From Mesostigma viride (taxonomy: Eukaryota; Streptophyta; Mesostigmatophyceae; Mesostigmatales; Mesostigmataceae), in contig RPFO01000819.1 in NCBI GenBank assembly GCA_009746045.1, forward strand, positions 1 to 64,000: a DNA stretch of 64,000 bases, read 5' to 3'. Positions 33,854 to 42,428 of the stretch are shown piece after piece; position 1 is the first letter of the stretch, and each line of letters opens with the position of its first letter. The position numbers and the translations under genes are program-made. The notes under the pieces are model-generated. The model saw only the letters and a program-made list of their open reading frames with translations, searched no databases and was not told where the DNA came from.

Positions 33854-34920
33854 CAGGGTCCTGTTCACCAGGGCCGCCTAGGTCACCCAGTACCCCTTGG
33901 GCAGGTCCAAGGGGTAGGTTGTGGCTTCCAGCCAGGGGGGTTGGTTGGAGTCTGTTTTTTCATACATCTGCGTGCCCTATGCCCAATAAAATCTGTTTTG
34001 ATTTTTTCAACACCATGGAATTTCGTTATGCACACCTTCATAGGTGGGCATGGGATGTATCTCACACCTTTATTCCCTAGGGCGTATGCCTTGGTGGATT
34101 GGCCTTGAGCTCAGTGGCTCAGGTGCCCCCATTCAAGTGGAGGGTCAAAGCTCCCTTGACAGGTGGTTACCCAGGACCCCAGTTCACTGTGGATATCCTG
34201 GGCCACCTGGCCTTACTGTTCAGTGGCAGTACCGGCATGGGTGCTGTCATGTTGTCTAGTACAACGTGCTCGGCACAGGTGCAGGATGAAATATTCCTGT
34301 CACCTGTCACCAGGACTTCAGTCACCCATGTGCAGGGCAGGGGTGGCTGGTCTCCCACGTTGTGCAGGTGCAATGTGGCCAGGTCCAGGATGTCATAGTC
34401 CTGTCACCTGTCACTCGGCTTTCAGCCCCCTCTGTGCAGGGCAGGGGTGGCTGGTCCTCACATGTTGTGCAGGTACAACATGGACAGTGCAGGGTGCAAT
34501 AAACCTGTCCACTGTCACTCCTCAGGTTGCAGGTAACCTGAGCTCAGTGGACCCAGCCTGGCTGGGTAGTTTTTTCTCTGAGTGGGCGATGATGATGGAA
34601 CAACATGGAACCTCTTAAACGGTTACCTTGGCATTTTTACAATGGCTCTCTTGGCTGGTGATGCACTCCCTGGATAGGCAGACAGGCATAGCTATCTCCC
34701 TTGTGAGCTCGCGAGGAGGAGGAACTCCCCGGGCATGTTGAGCTAAACGTGATGCCATCACAAGTATTGCACGAGTTCTGGGGCCCATCTTTTTCAGTCC
34801 AGATGTTGCAGTATGGGTGTCAGTTGCTCAGCACCTCAGTCAGCTTGGAGTCAGTCTCCTAGCTGGGCAGGGTCAGGCTTGAAGTCGCTAGCCTTCAACC
34901 TGAAAGGAAAACATAATGGG
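33854..34920 (+). other. 3' untranslated region of Copia B
   Basis: About 1.07 kb with AATAAAATC near 33985, imperfect direct repeats of about 105 bp around 34265-34495 (CCTGTCACCTGTCAC and GTGCAGGGCAGGGGTGGCTGGT words), and the purine-rich tract GAAAGGAAAACATAATGGG directly before the 3' LTR. Element C has a related untranslated region. Confidence 0.6.
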
Positions 34921-35378
34921 AGTTAGATGAGATGCTTAGGCTGACACACGGATTTCCGGCCTGCGCGCCGCGTATTGCCTACCGCGGCTGAGCGGGACAC
35001 CTCAGTACTGTACGGCAGGGCGTACGGTACTGAGGCGTCAGGTGGACTGACGTGCAGTTAGTGCCAGACTGTTCCTAGATGCTAGTTCGACCCGCCAGGT
35101 CCGGTGTAGCCGGGCCTGACGGGCCGAGTCTTAGCTGGTTGCTAGTGACGTGGTCGCATGGCATTGCAGTGTACAGTTGTCCACTGGTGAGGTGCTGCAG
35201 GTAGCACCGCCATAGGCATATAGGCGTAGCACTGGGGAGTGCCGCAGCACCCGAGTTTGCCCAGACGTTCCATTCTGAGCCCTCAGCTTCCTTTGCTCTC
35301 TCATTGTATTATTGTAATACAATCATCATTCGCTTTCAGCTTCAGCAGTTGTTCGTCGTCCCTAGTCTCCATCCAACT
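34921..35378 (+). repeat. 3' LTR of Copia B
   Basis: 458 bp, the same as the 5' LTR but two bases shorter. Confidence 0.85.
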
Positions 35379-35461
35379 AATGGGCAGCTGCTAATGCTGC
35401 CACACCGGTCGACACCGTCCCCCCTGGTGCACGGCGTCTGCAACTGAAGTTTACTATCAAG

Positions 35462-36874
35462 ATGGAGGACCGTACCACCCACGAGGTTCTGCCCTACGTG
35501 CGGCCAGTTGTGACGGAATTCAAGGGCACCACCAACCTCCCTCAGTCTGCCATCTACACTCCTGGGCTGTGTCATGATACATGGAGGATTGTCCTTTGTG
35601 TTGTCCTCGGTTTCTTGAATGCTGGCTTTCTCTACCAGATAGAAAGCTGGGATTGCACTCGGGCATTCCTTCATGAGGACCCTGAGGTGGCGCGGGAGGT
35701 GATGCAGGATTCCCCACCTTGCTACGTCAACACCCCCCCTGTTTGGCTGGCGGAATGTGATAACAAACCATACCTTATCCTTAATTTGGCTGTGGAGGGT
35801 AGAGTCACGGGCCCCATTGCATGGAGGAAGACTTTACAGAATTTTCTGATTTCTATTGGATTTTCTTACAGCATTGTGGATCCTTGCCTCTTCATCATGA
35901 CCTTTCATTCTGTTCCGTGTTTTCTCTGCCTGCATGGGGATGACCTCTTCGTGCTTGGACCTCCGGAGTGGTCGAACTGGCTCTTCGCCAAGGTCAATAC
36001 TCAGTTTCCCATTGGCAGGCGAATCGTGCTGGAGGTTGGAGGCCCCGAGGACGTGGCCTTTTGTGGTATGGGAGTGTGTCTGTGCAAGACCCCTTCTTGC
36101 GGGTATGTCGCCCTCGTGACTGGTGCCAGAGATAAGGATGGCCGTCCGTACAAGCTCCAAGTACTGCAGCATCTTCCGCGCGACTTGGATGCTGGCTACT
36201 GCGACACCCTCAAAGGCCAGTTGGGGTGGCTGAGTCAGGTGTCGGCTCCTGATTTAGCCTTTCTTGCCTCCCTGCCCAGTGATGTGGTCCTGGGTTTTGG
36301 CTCCCGGCAGCTAGCGTCTCTCATTTCGGACACCCCCGAACTTGTACTCCATGGTGTTCAGTTGAACGCTCCCCTTGTGTTTCGGCATTACACCGATATT
36401 AGCCCTGACAAGAGGTCTGTGACTAAGGTCCGGGCTCGCGAAGCTGCAGTGCACTCGCTGGGGAATGTTGGTGGACAGGAGAGCGCTTCCCTCGTCGCCT
36501 GGTACTCGCGTTTGTCCAAGCGCGTTTGTGTGGGTACTGACACGGCTGAATGTAGAGGCATCTGCTCTGCGCTGCAGAATGGGCAGTACCTCCAGGCGAT
36601 CCTTCAGTGGATTTGCTCGTTTACGCCCTGGCGGTTGCAGCTGACCCATTGTGTCCACACAGATAGCCAGCCCATCCTGGATTTTCTGCAAAACCAGCTG
36701 GCTAGGACGAGGGATCTGGATATGCTGTTGCTAAAGGAGCTCTCCCTGGGATCTCAGATCACCAAGATTGCGGGCAAGGTGAACCCGGCGGATGCGTTAA
36801 CCAAGCCCGTCTCGCAGGCACCTGGTGGATACCAGACCCTGCGCCACCTTCAGCGTCATCAACTCTGTATATAA
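35462..36874 (+). pseudogene. Reverse transcriptase and RNase H of Copia A
   Basis: An open frame of 470 residues continuing A to the right of insertion B. It starts in the Copia RT N-terminal block (VVTEFKGTTNLPQSAIYTPG), then WDCTRAFLHED, FSYSIVDPCLFIM and FLCLHGDDLFVLG (catalytic region). The RNase H end has VAWYSRLSKRVCVGTDTAEC, VHTDSQPILDF and KVNPADALTKPVSQ. This part of the fossil is well preserved. Confidence 0.85.
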
Positions 36875-37189
36875 ATGGCAAGGTCCACTGTGCTGTCTGT
36901 ATACTATTGTCAGTAATACTTTCTGTGTGTGTATGGTCTGGAGGCACTTAGTAATGCCTTTTCTGTGGGTTTTTTATCCAGACTAGCTGGTTTTTCCCCA
37001 CAGCAGACCATCCTGGACCCTAATTAATTGATGTTGTGAATTGGAATGATTGTTTCCTAGATTAGTGTGGTTGCCAGGAGGGCGCGATGCCAAGAGCGCG
37101 CCTTAGTGGTTTATAAGGATTCCACTAGTAGTACTTTTGGCAACTTGTATACTATTCCCATTCCAATTCACTAAAGAAAAAAGGGCTGG
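36875..37189 (+). other. 3' untranslated region and purine tract of Copia A
   Basis: Non-coding; ends in TAAAGAAAAAAGGGCTGG, a polypurine tract at the expected place just before the 3' LTR. Confidence 0.7.
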
Positions 37190-37675
37190 TGTTAGGGTCC
37201 AGGCAATAGTTCTAGTTGCGGCCAATCAGAAGCTGCCACGTGGAGCAATGTCTGGCTGCCACGTGGTGCAATAGCGTACTGCCGCGCGGCGTAGCTCTTT
37301 GGCGCCACACGGTGTAATGACGCAATGTAATGTGGCCGCACTATAGTGTCCTATGCTGATGTGGAAGCCGATTAGAATTGATGTCTATACCTCTATCGGC
37401 TGATACTTGTATCGCCCGCGGCCGTCTGAGTTTCCGTCCCAACTCAGCATTGCGACGGCCGGCCAATAGTACAGCTTTAGCTTGCTGACATGGCATGTCG
37501 GGCCTTTGCGAGAGGCCCATGCGCAAAGTATAGGCACGACGAACATACATTTATGACTTTGACCGTCGTGCAAGTCAACGTAATGTAACGCAACGGAAGT
37601 TAATACAAGTATTATCTCTGGCTTGAAAGATTGATTATCAAGCATTATAACTGCAACCACGACCGAGTCGTAACA
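37190..37675 (+). repeat. 3' LTR of Copia A
   Basis: 486 bp, nearly identical to the 5' LTR (about three substitutions and one 2-bp indel). Followed by the ACAGC target duplication at 37676-37680. Confidence 0.9.
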
Positions 37676-37680
37676 ACAGC

Positions 37681-38755
37681 TCGATCATCCATCGCAGCAT
37701 GAGTGAAAGGTGAGATCAGTAAACGACTCGGACGCAGTGCATCTGCATTCCCATTGACACGGTGCCGGATGATATGTGAGAGAAGGCCTCGCAGGCTAGT
37801 GGCATGGGAGCGGGGGACTTGCAGATCAGCTGGGGAGCACGACCCCACGGCAATGTGTAAGCTGGTAAGCTTCTTGATCATGCATGCAAGCTGCAGGCTT
37901 CGAGATAGGATGCATGAAAGTTGCCGCGTTGCATAAGCAGAGACATGTGACGTAGCCGGGCAGCGGCGACTGGTGGAGTAAAGGGAAGGAGCGGGGGACA
38001 CATGTGTGGAAGGTGGACGGGCAGGGGCGACACTGTGGGGATATGGGAGATATGGGTAGAGATTATGCTTCAGACGCCAGGCACGGATGAACATAAGAGG
38101 GCGGGGACGGGGGGGAGGCGGGCGGCGGCGAGACCGAGCTTTGAAGCTCTTGCCTTCAATGCAAAAACCGTGGGGCAGAAATGCATGTAACATTCGTTTC
38201 CAAAAAGTTTCCCGGCGATGCCCTGCGGCTGTGCGGAAAGCTGCGCCGGTACATATGTAAAGGTGCCGGGGACATGTTCCAAGGGTACGACCCGCCAGTC
38301 CCACCACCCGTACAGTATTGGGCCATGGCGCCATGTAGGGGGGTGTCGTCATTGGCGGCAGGGCGGCCAATATGAAGGCGGCGTGCCGCCCGGACATGTT
38401 CCTGAAAACGCGTCCAGGCATCCCGTTGCGTCTGGCTGACGTAGATACGTTGATCAGGGTACCTGCGGTTGTAAATGGCATAAATGACGCGACGGGTGCT
38501 TTCGGGGTGTGGGCGAGTGGAGTTGGTAAGCGACAAATGCTTGCGCTGCAAGCGCCGGAGGCGACGTAGAGTATGGTCATCCTGGCAGTGATGGTTATGG
38601 CGCGTGTTGATGCGACGACACTTCCGCCATTCCTTTGAGGAGAAACGATAGGGGAACTGCCGAGAAATAGCAGCGTACTTCCGGTAATCAATGCCACTTG
38701 CTTGCCGTATTCTGTGGAGGGTAAGAGCATGCCAGAAAGTCATAAGGTATTTCAT
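37681..38755 (-). mobile_element. Penelope-like element, GIY-YIG-side fragment
   Basis: The minus-strand frame at 38755-38156 carries a GIY-YIG nuclease: VIYAIYN (about residues 90-96), then IYVSQT (104-109), then RFQEHVRAAR, the spacing and residues of the family, with YVSQT in place of YIG/YVGQT. A Cys/His-rich stretch (CRRINTRHNHHC) lies before it. The fragment continues toward the Copia A insertion and, beyond A, toward the RT-side fragment at 23733-23089. The nuclease is therefore N-terminal to the RT, as in the permuted Chlamys/Naiad clades of Penelope-like elements. Later frames are disrupted, so it is a remnant. Confidence 0.6.
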
Positions 38756-40328
38756 GTTGATTCAGATGCACTGAGAGCTAAGACATCAAACAGAACCAGA
38801 GCGGAGCATATTGAGGTAAGTCAATATTCACTGCGCACGTAACACCTGTTACGCGATCGCGGTGGTCCATGATGCATCTCCCCGGGGCAGGATGTGGCTA
38901 ACAACACAGCTGAAAGGACTCGGAGCATGTGTATTCCCGCGGTGGGGGGGCCTGCCAATTGTCATACTTGACACCTCTTTCCTGTAACGAAAAGATTTCC
39001 CTTCTTCATGTTCCAGATGAGTCACCATGCTCCTGCCTTTGTGTTTTTTTGGCTTTGTAAAGAGATATATGGGAGGGTAAACAAAAGCAAAGGCAGATAT
39101 TGCCGTGTGTGGGGGCCTATCCTTGGTTAGTCTCTCAAGTGCCCACAGAAAAACACGAGAGTAGCACACACAGCGCGCAGCCCAGCCGAGCTCCCTCAGT
39201 AAGAGAAAAACGGAAAAATGACAAGAACAGCAAAACAAACAAGAACAAGAACAAAACACACTGGACACGGAGTGCAATGTGAGAGGAATGATGGAGGAAG
39301 GTGAGAGGGGGACATCGTATTGAATGTGTAGGCATTAAGGCAGCCGCGGAAGCGTCCCATCGACCCCGGGTACATTCGTGGCTTTCAAAAAAGCCACAAC
39401 CTGCGTGGAAGAGGAAAATGCAGGAACGATGAGTATGATCCTGAAAACGAGGTTGAGGAAACGCGGAGATGAAGTGCCGGCGGCTGAAACGATTCCGATG
39501 GAACTGTGGGTTTTGCCGACATGAGGCGGTGCAGCTGACTAGTATCTCCATGGTGTCGTGTGTGACCGGGAGTGCCGGTTCACTTGCCCACTCGCCGGAC
39601 TAGCCCGACGACATGTGTGCTTGGTTGCCCACGGCTTCAAAATCCTCTTGCCTGTCATGCAAAGTCCATGCTTCCTAGCCGAAAACGAACTATTACTATT
39701 CAACCAATCTAACATCAAGGAGACAACATGCAGCGCAGGCCAGAAATCGGGAGAATCCGGACCATGGTAGCTCGAGCCTGCCGTTATATCTTGTCTGCGT
39801 TTTCGAGCGTTATGCATGCAGTTGTCGTGGTATCTCTTGTTAGCGTTGGCTTTGTTTATTTTTCAGTGGGTGCCTTCGGCTCTGATGTAAGTAATTATAT
39901 TTTATATATTCGAATTAATTATATATTCTCTGTATATAATTAATTCTATATTCTCTGTACAACCAACCTGTTGCATGAGCACTCATGATAAAACCCTGGC
40001 TGTGTGAGTAGGTTGGACATGGTTGCCAGTGGGCCTCTTTCTGGGTTATACTTCTGTACAAGTTCGACCGCGCCCGCATCAATAGTCTACAAGGAGAAAT
40101 GGGCTGCCGTCTGCGATAAGCACCTTCCTGTGGGGCATGCTCCTGTTTTCTCCCCACACTCATCAGGCCGGCCCCGCTGCCCATTGGTAGAATGCAGGGT
40201 ATATAGAAGTCCTCAGGTAGAGGTTATATTGCATGCCCCTGTCAGAGGATAGCCGCCTCGTCTGCCATTACAGTAGAGGACAGCTCCGATGAGTATTATA
40301 TCCCCCTTAGTGACTATATGATTGGGCC
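38756..40328. other. No supported gene
   Basis: Short frames only. It may include the 5' part of the Penelope-like element next to 38755 and an old LINE 3' end near 39800-39905 (listed separately). AT-rich from about 39890 to 39965. Confidence 0.5.
39835..39905 (+). mobile_element. Possible old 3' end of an RLE LINE relative
   Basis: CTCTGATGTAAGTAATTATA, continuing into TTTTATATAT, nearly matches the last 30 bp of the full-length LINE (22403-22432). The preceding GCGTTGGCTTTGTTT resembles GCGTTTGCTTTGGTTT at 22377. It is followed, like the two clear copies, by AT-rich DNA. Short and diverged. Confidence 0.35.
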
Positions 40329-40339
40329 ATGATGCAGAC
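40329..40339. repeat. Left target-site duplication of the ORF1-only retroposon
   Basis: ATGATGCAGAC, identical to 42307-42317. Confidence 0.75.
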
Positions 40340-40508
40340 GAAAATGGCTGACGGCGGTATGGCTGACGGCGGAGTTCAGATCTTTTGCGTCTGAGCCCCA
40401 AATTCGGTCAGACCACTTGCATTCGATGCGCCTTTCTAAGACGCACTTGCCAGTATAAACGGTTACGGCTGCCACGCAGTATAGACAAAGTTACGCACGT
40501 GACCAGCT

Positions 40509-41882
40509 ATGACGACTACCAAAGCAAAACGAGGGCTGGAAAAGGAGCTGGCACAGCTTCCCAGCGCCCAGCCCAACCCTCTCGCCCTCGCCATTGTTCA
40601 GCCGCCAGGCTTACCCGCCAAACCCTCGCCAAGCGCCTCGCCTGAGCCCAAGAAACCATGCCACGATCGCCACAAATGGAGCCAATACTTGCCCGGCGAC
40701 GGAATGTTCTCCCTCCTCGAGTGGCAGCAGCTGTCGCCGCAGGAGGTCGTCGAAGTTCTCCAGTTCCTCACACAGGAGCGGAAGCTCTTTGTGACCTGGA
40801 GAGGGGGGGCGGCTATCGACTACCGCGACACGTCCTGGCTCTACACCTGTGCCGAATCCCGCCAACGCCAGTTTATCTTGACCAGCTACTACCAGCGCAG
40901 CTTCGGCGACATCCACAGAGAACTTTGCAACGCACTCAACGCCCCAGCCCCCGCACAGCCGGCAGCCCCATCGGCTTCCTCCCTCTGCAAGGATGACATC
41001 CGCGCAGTGCTGGAGGAGCACGTGACCTGGCCGCTGGCCGAGAAGATGACCTCGCTGAACACCACGCTCAACACGGTCGAGGCCCGGGTCTCCAACGTGG
41101 AAACCAAGGTCGTCCACAAGCTACAACCACAGTTCACGGCGCTACACACCGCGGCGCAGGCTTCGGAAACGCATGCTGCACTTGTCTCTCGCCTTAACCA
41201 GGTGGAAGGCAAGTGCGGCGTGCTCATGAAGAAGCTTGAGGCCATCACCGCCCACACCGAGGCCCTGGCCACACAGGTCCCAAAGCTAGCGGAGCAGACG
41301 GCCACCATTGCCTCCCAGCCACCCCGGCAGGATGCTGGTGACCTCCCGCTCTCCTACGCGGACCTGCTGCGGACAGCGACCGCCTCCACCACCGACGCCA
41401 TCGCCACGAAGCTCCAGGAGCTGGAGGACCACCGCCAGGCCCAGCAACGGGAGGTCACCGATCGCGCTCGCCGCGAGTGCCGAGTGGTGCTACGTCGCTT
41501 CCCCCAGAAGCCAGGTGAGACGTCAACCTCCCTTGCTGACGAGATCAAGAACCAGCTTCTTACCCTCATGGGCCTGGTAGGTGAGGTAGAACTGCGTGGG
41601 TGCCACCGCCTTCCCCACTCACGGGACAAGGCGGCCACCCCACCAGTCCTGCTCACCTTCCTCTCCCCTGAGGATAAGCAGCGGTTCCTCTCTCGTCGCA
41701 AGCGGTTGCACGACCTCACCTGGACGCTGGATGACGACCTAACCCCCGCTCAGCAACAGCAGCGACGCGACCTGTGGCCGGAATACCTCCGCCATAAGCA
41801 GGACCCCCAGAAGCCCAAGGTGTACTGGAGGGGCGGGGACCTGATGATCAACCACAAGATGTGGACGCCCCCAGCGGGCTAG
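40509..41882 (+). CDS. L1-type ORF1 protein (RNA-binding chaperone-like)
   Basis: 457 residues from the ATG at 40509, uninterrupted. The N-terminal part is basic and Pro-rich (1-50), followed by an ordered region (about 55-155, with SLLEWQQLSPQEVVEVLQFL). A long coiled coil spans about 165-325 (heptads in TLNTVEARVSNVETKVVHKL and LVSRLNQVEGKCGVLMKKLE). Then comes an RRM-like domain (about 328-400: CRVVLRRFPQKPGE, HRLPHSRDKAATPPVLLTFL) and a C-terminal domain (about 400-457: LTWTLDDDLTPAQQQQRRDL, WRGGDLMINHKMW). This coiled coil, RRM and CTD order is that of L1/Tx1 ORF1p, which forms trimers and binds element RNA. No second ORF follows. An alternative, a domesticated host gene, is less likely because target duplications bracket the unit. 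Confidence 0.8.
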   Translation: MTTTKAKRGLEKELAQLPSAQPNPLALAIVQPPGLPAKPSPSASPEPKKPCHDRHKWSQYLPGDGMFSLLEWQQLSPQEVVEVLQFLTQERKLFVTWRGGAAIDYRDTSWLYTCAESRQRQFILTSYYQRSFGDIHRELCNALNAPAPAQPAAPSASSLCKDDIRAVLEEHVTWPLAEKMTSLNTTLNTVEARVSNVETKVVHKLQPQFTALHTAAQASETHAALVSRLNQVEGKCGVLMKKLEAITAHTEALATQVPKLAEQTATIASQPPRQDAGDLPLSYADLLRTATASTTDAIATKLQELEDHRQAQQREVTDRARRECRVVLRRFPQKPGETSTSLADEIKNQLLTLMGLVGEVELRGCHRLPHSRDKAATPPVLLTFLSPEDKQRFLSRRKRLHDLTWTLDDDLTPAQQQQRRDLWPEYLRHKQDPQKPKVYWRGGDLMINHKMWTPPAG

Positions 41883-42249
41883 AATAGCAATAGCCCTAGC
41901 TTGTAACCATTGGAGTCACTGTCGCTAAGGCAGCCATGCCTAGAATGTTTGCCTAGCTGTGCCAACACACCTAGTCACGTGCCGCCAACGCACGGTACAC
42001 AACCAGCCATAGCCTTAGCCTAGTTCTAGTACAGCCATGCTACGCCCTGGCTATGTTCAGATTACTTGCCCACGCTCCTTGCTATGATATGCTCACATGG
42101 GTCTTATTGCACCCACAGTTTGCCGGATCGTTAGCCTGTCCTTTTAGCTAGCCGCGCCAGATTGCAGCTGTGGCATGCCTTTGGCATGAAGGAGACTGGC
42201 TGGGGGTCTCTGCCCTTTCTCCTGTAGTGCACACACAGGGATTAAAAGC

Positions 42250-42306
42250 ACTTCGGTGCTCCGTGACTCCCCAACGGGAGCACGAGTTTAATTAATTAAT
42301 TAATTA
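42250..42306 (+). promoter_or_regulatory. 3' hairpin and (TTAA)n tail
   Basis: Stem GTGCTCC/GGAGCAC with the loop GTGACTCCCCAACG, then GAG and five TTAA units. Related structures at 45583-45640 (minus), 46744-46795 (minus) and 48686-48723 (plus) suggest a recognition structure for reverse transcription. Confidence 0.65.
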
Positions 42307-42317
42307 ATGATGCAGAC
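42307..42317. repeat. Right target-site duplication of the ORF1-only retroposon
   Basis: ATGATGCAGAC, identical to 40329-40339. Confidence 0.75.
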
Positions 42318-42367
42318 AACTGTTTTGTAACTTTCGTGTAATTAATTTTCTAATGAGATTAGCATAG

Positions 42368-42428
42368 TACTCCGTGTCATGCCCATGCGCATGACACGCA
42401 AGTACTAGCTTCTTACTTCTTACTTACT
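42368..42428 (+). repeat. Hairpin with CTTA-type tail, second short retroposon family
   Basis: CGTGTCATG (42373-42381) pairs with CATGACACG (42390-42398), followed by AAGTACTAG and repeated CTTA/CTTCTTA words. The block GCGCATGACACGCAAGTACT is shared with 11410-11429. Confidence 0.5.

Larger units (their letters stand above)
28296..35378 (+). mobile_element. Copia-like LTR element B, inserted into Copia A
   Basis: 7.08 kb from LTR to LTR with an AATGG target duplication. The LTRs (28296-28755 and 34921-35378) look identical by eye except for one 2-bp indel, so the insertion is very recent. The order is LTR, a long Pro/Ala-rich gag N-terminal region, gag with zinc knuckles, integrase zinc domain, RT and RNase H, a long 3' untranslated region, purine tract and LTR. 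Coding is broken, with roughly half a dozen breaks, so it was probably moved by proteins made elsewhere. Its LTRs end AGTT...AACT instead of TG...CA. Confidence 0.85.
23734..37675 (+). mobile_element. Copia-like LTR element A, with two insertions inside
   Basis: Complete from LTR to LTR with a 5-bp ACAGC target duplication. The parts in order are: 5' LTR (23734-24217), gag with two zinc knuckles (24256-25416), integrase zinc domain and core (about 25700-27400), retropepsin-like region (about 27740-27980), RT and RNase H (35462-36874), purine tract and 3' LTR (37190-37675). It inserted into a Penelope-like element. It was later entered by a truncated LINE copy (25964-26690) and by element B (28296-35378). 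Apart from these it is broken in a few places. The two LTRs differ by about three substitutions and one 2-bp indel in 485 bp, which implies a young insertion. The protease lies after the integrase, which is unusual for Copia. Confidence 0.85.
40340..42306 (+). mobile_element. ORF1-only non-LTR retroposon
   Basis: A 1967-bp unit bounded by an 11-bp target-site duplication. It starts with a short tandem repeat (ATGGCTGACGGCGG twice), carries one intact 457-codon ORF for an L1-type ORF1 protein, and ends with a stem-loop (GTGCTCC at 42256-42262 pairing with GGAGCAC at 42277-42283) and a (TTAA)n tail. There is no reverse transcriptase. It therefore looks like a complete non-autonomous element, comparable in concept to mammalian HAL1 (half-L1), and must use RT from another element. 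The truncated LINE at 46744-47619 has a related hairpin and tail and is a candidate for the supplying family. Confidence 0.75.

Noticed and set aside
28296-35378. The 460-bp repeats as LTRs of element A, or as an unrelated duplicated segment
   Set aside because: A has its own LTRs with an ACAGC duplication; the 460-bp repeats have an AATGG duplication, a purine tract and a Copia interior, so they belong to element B.
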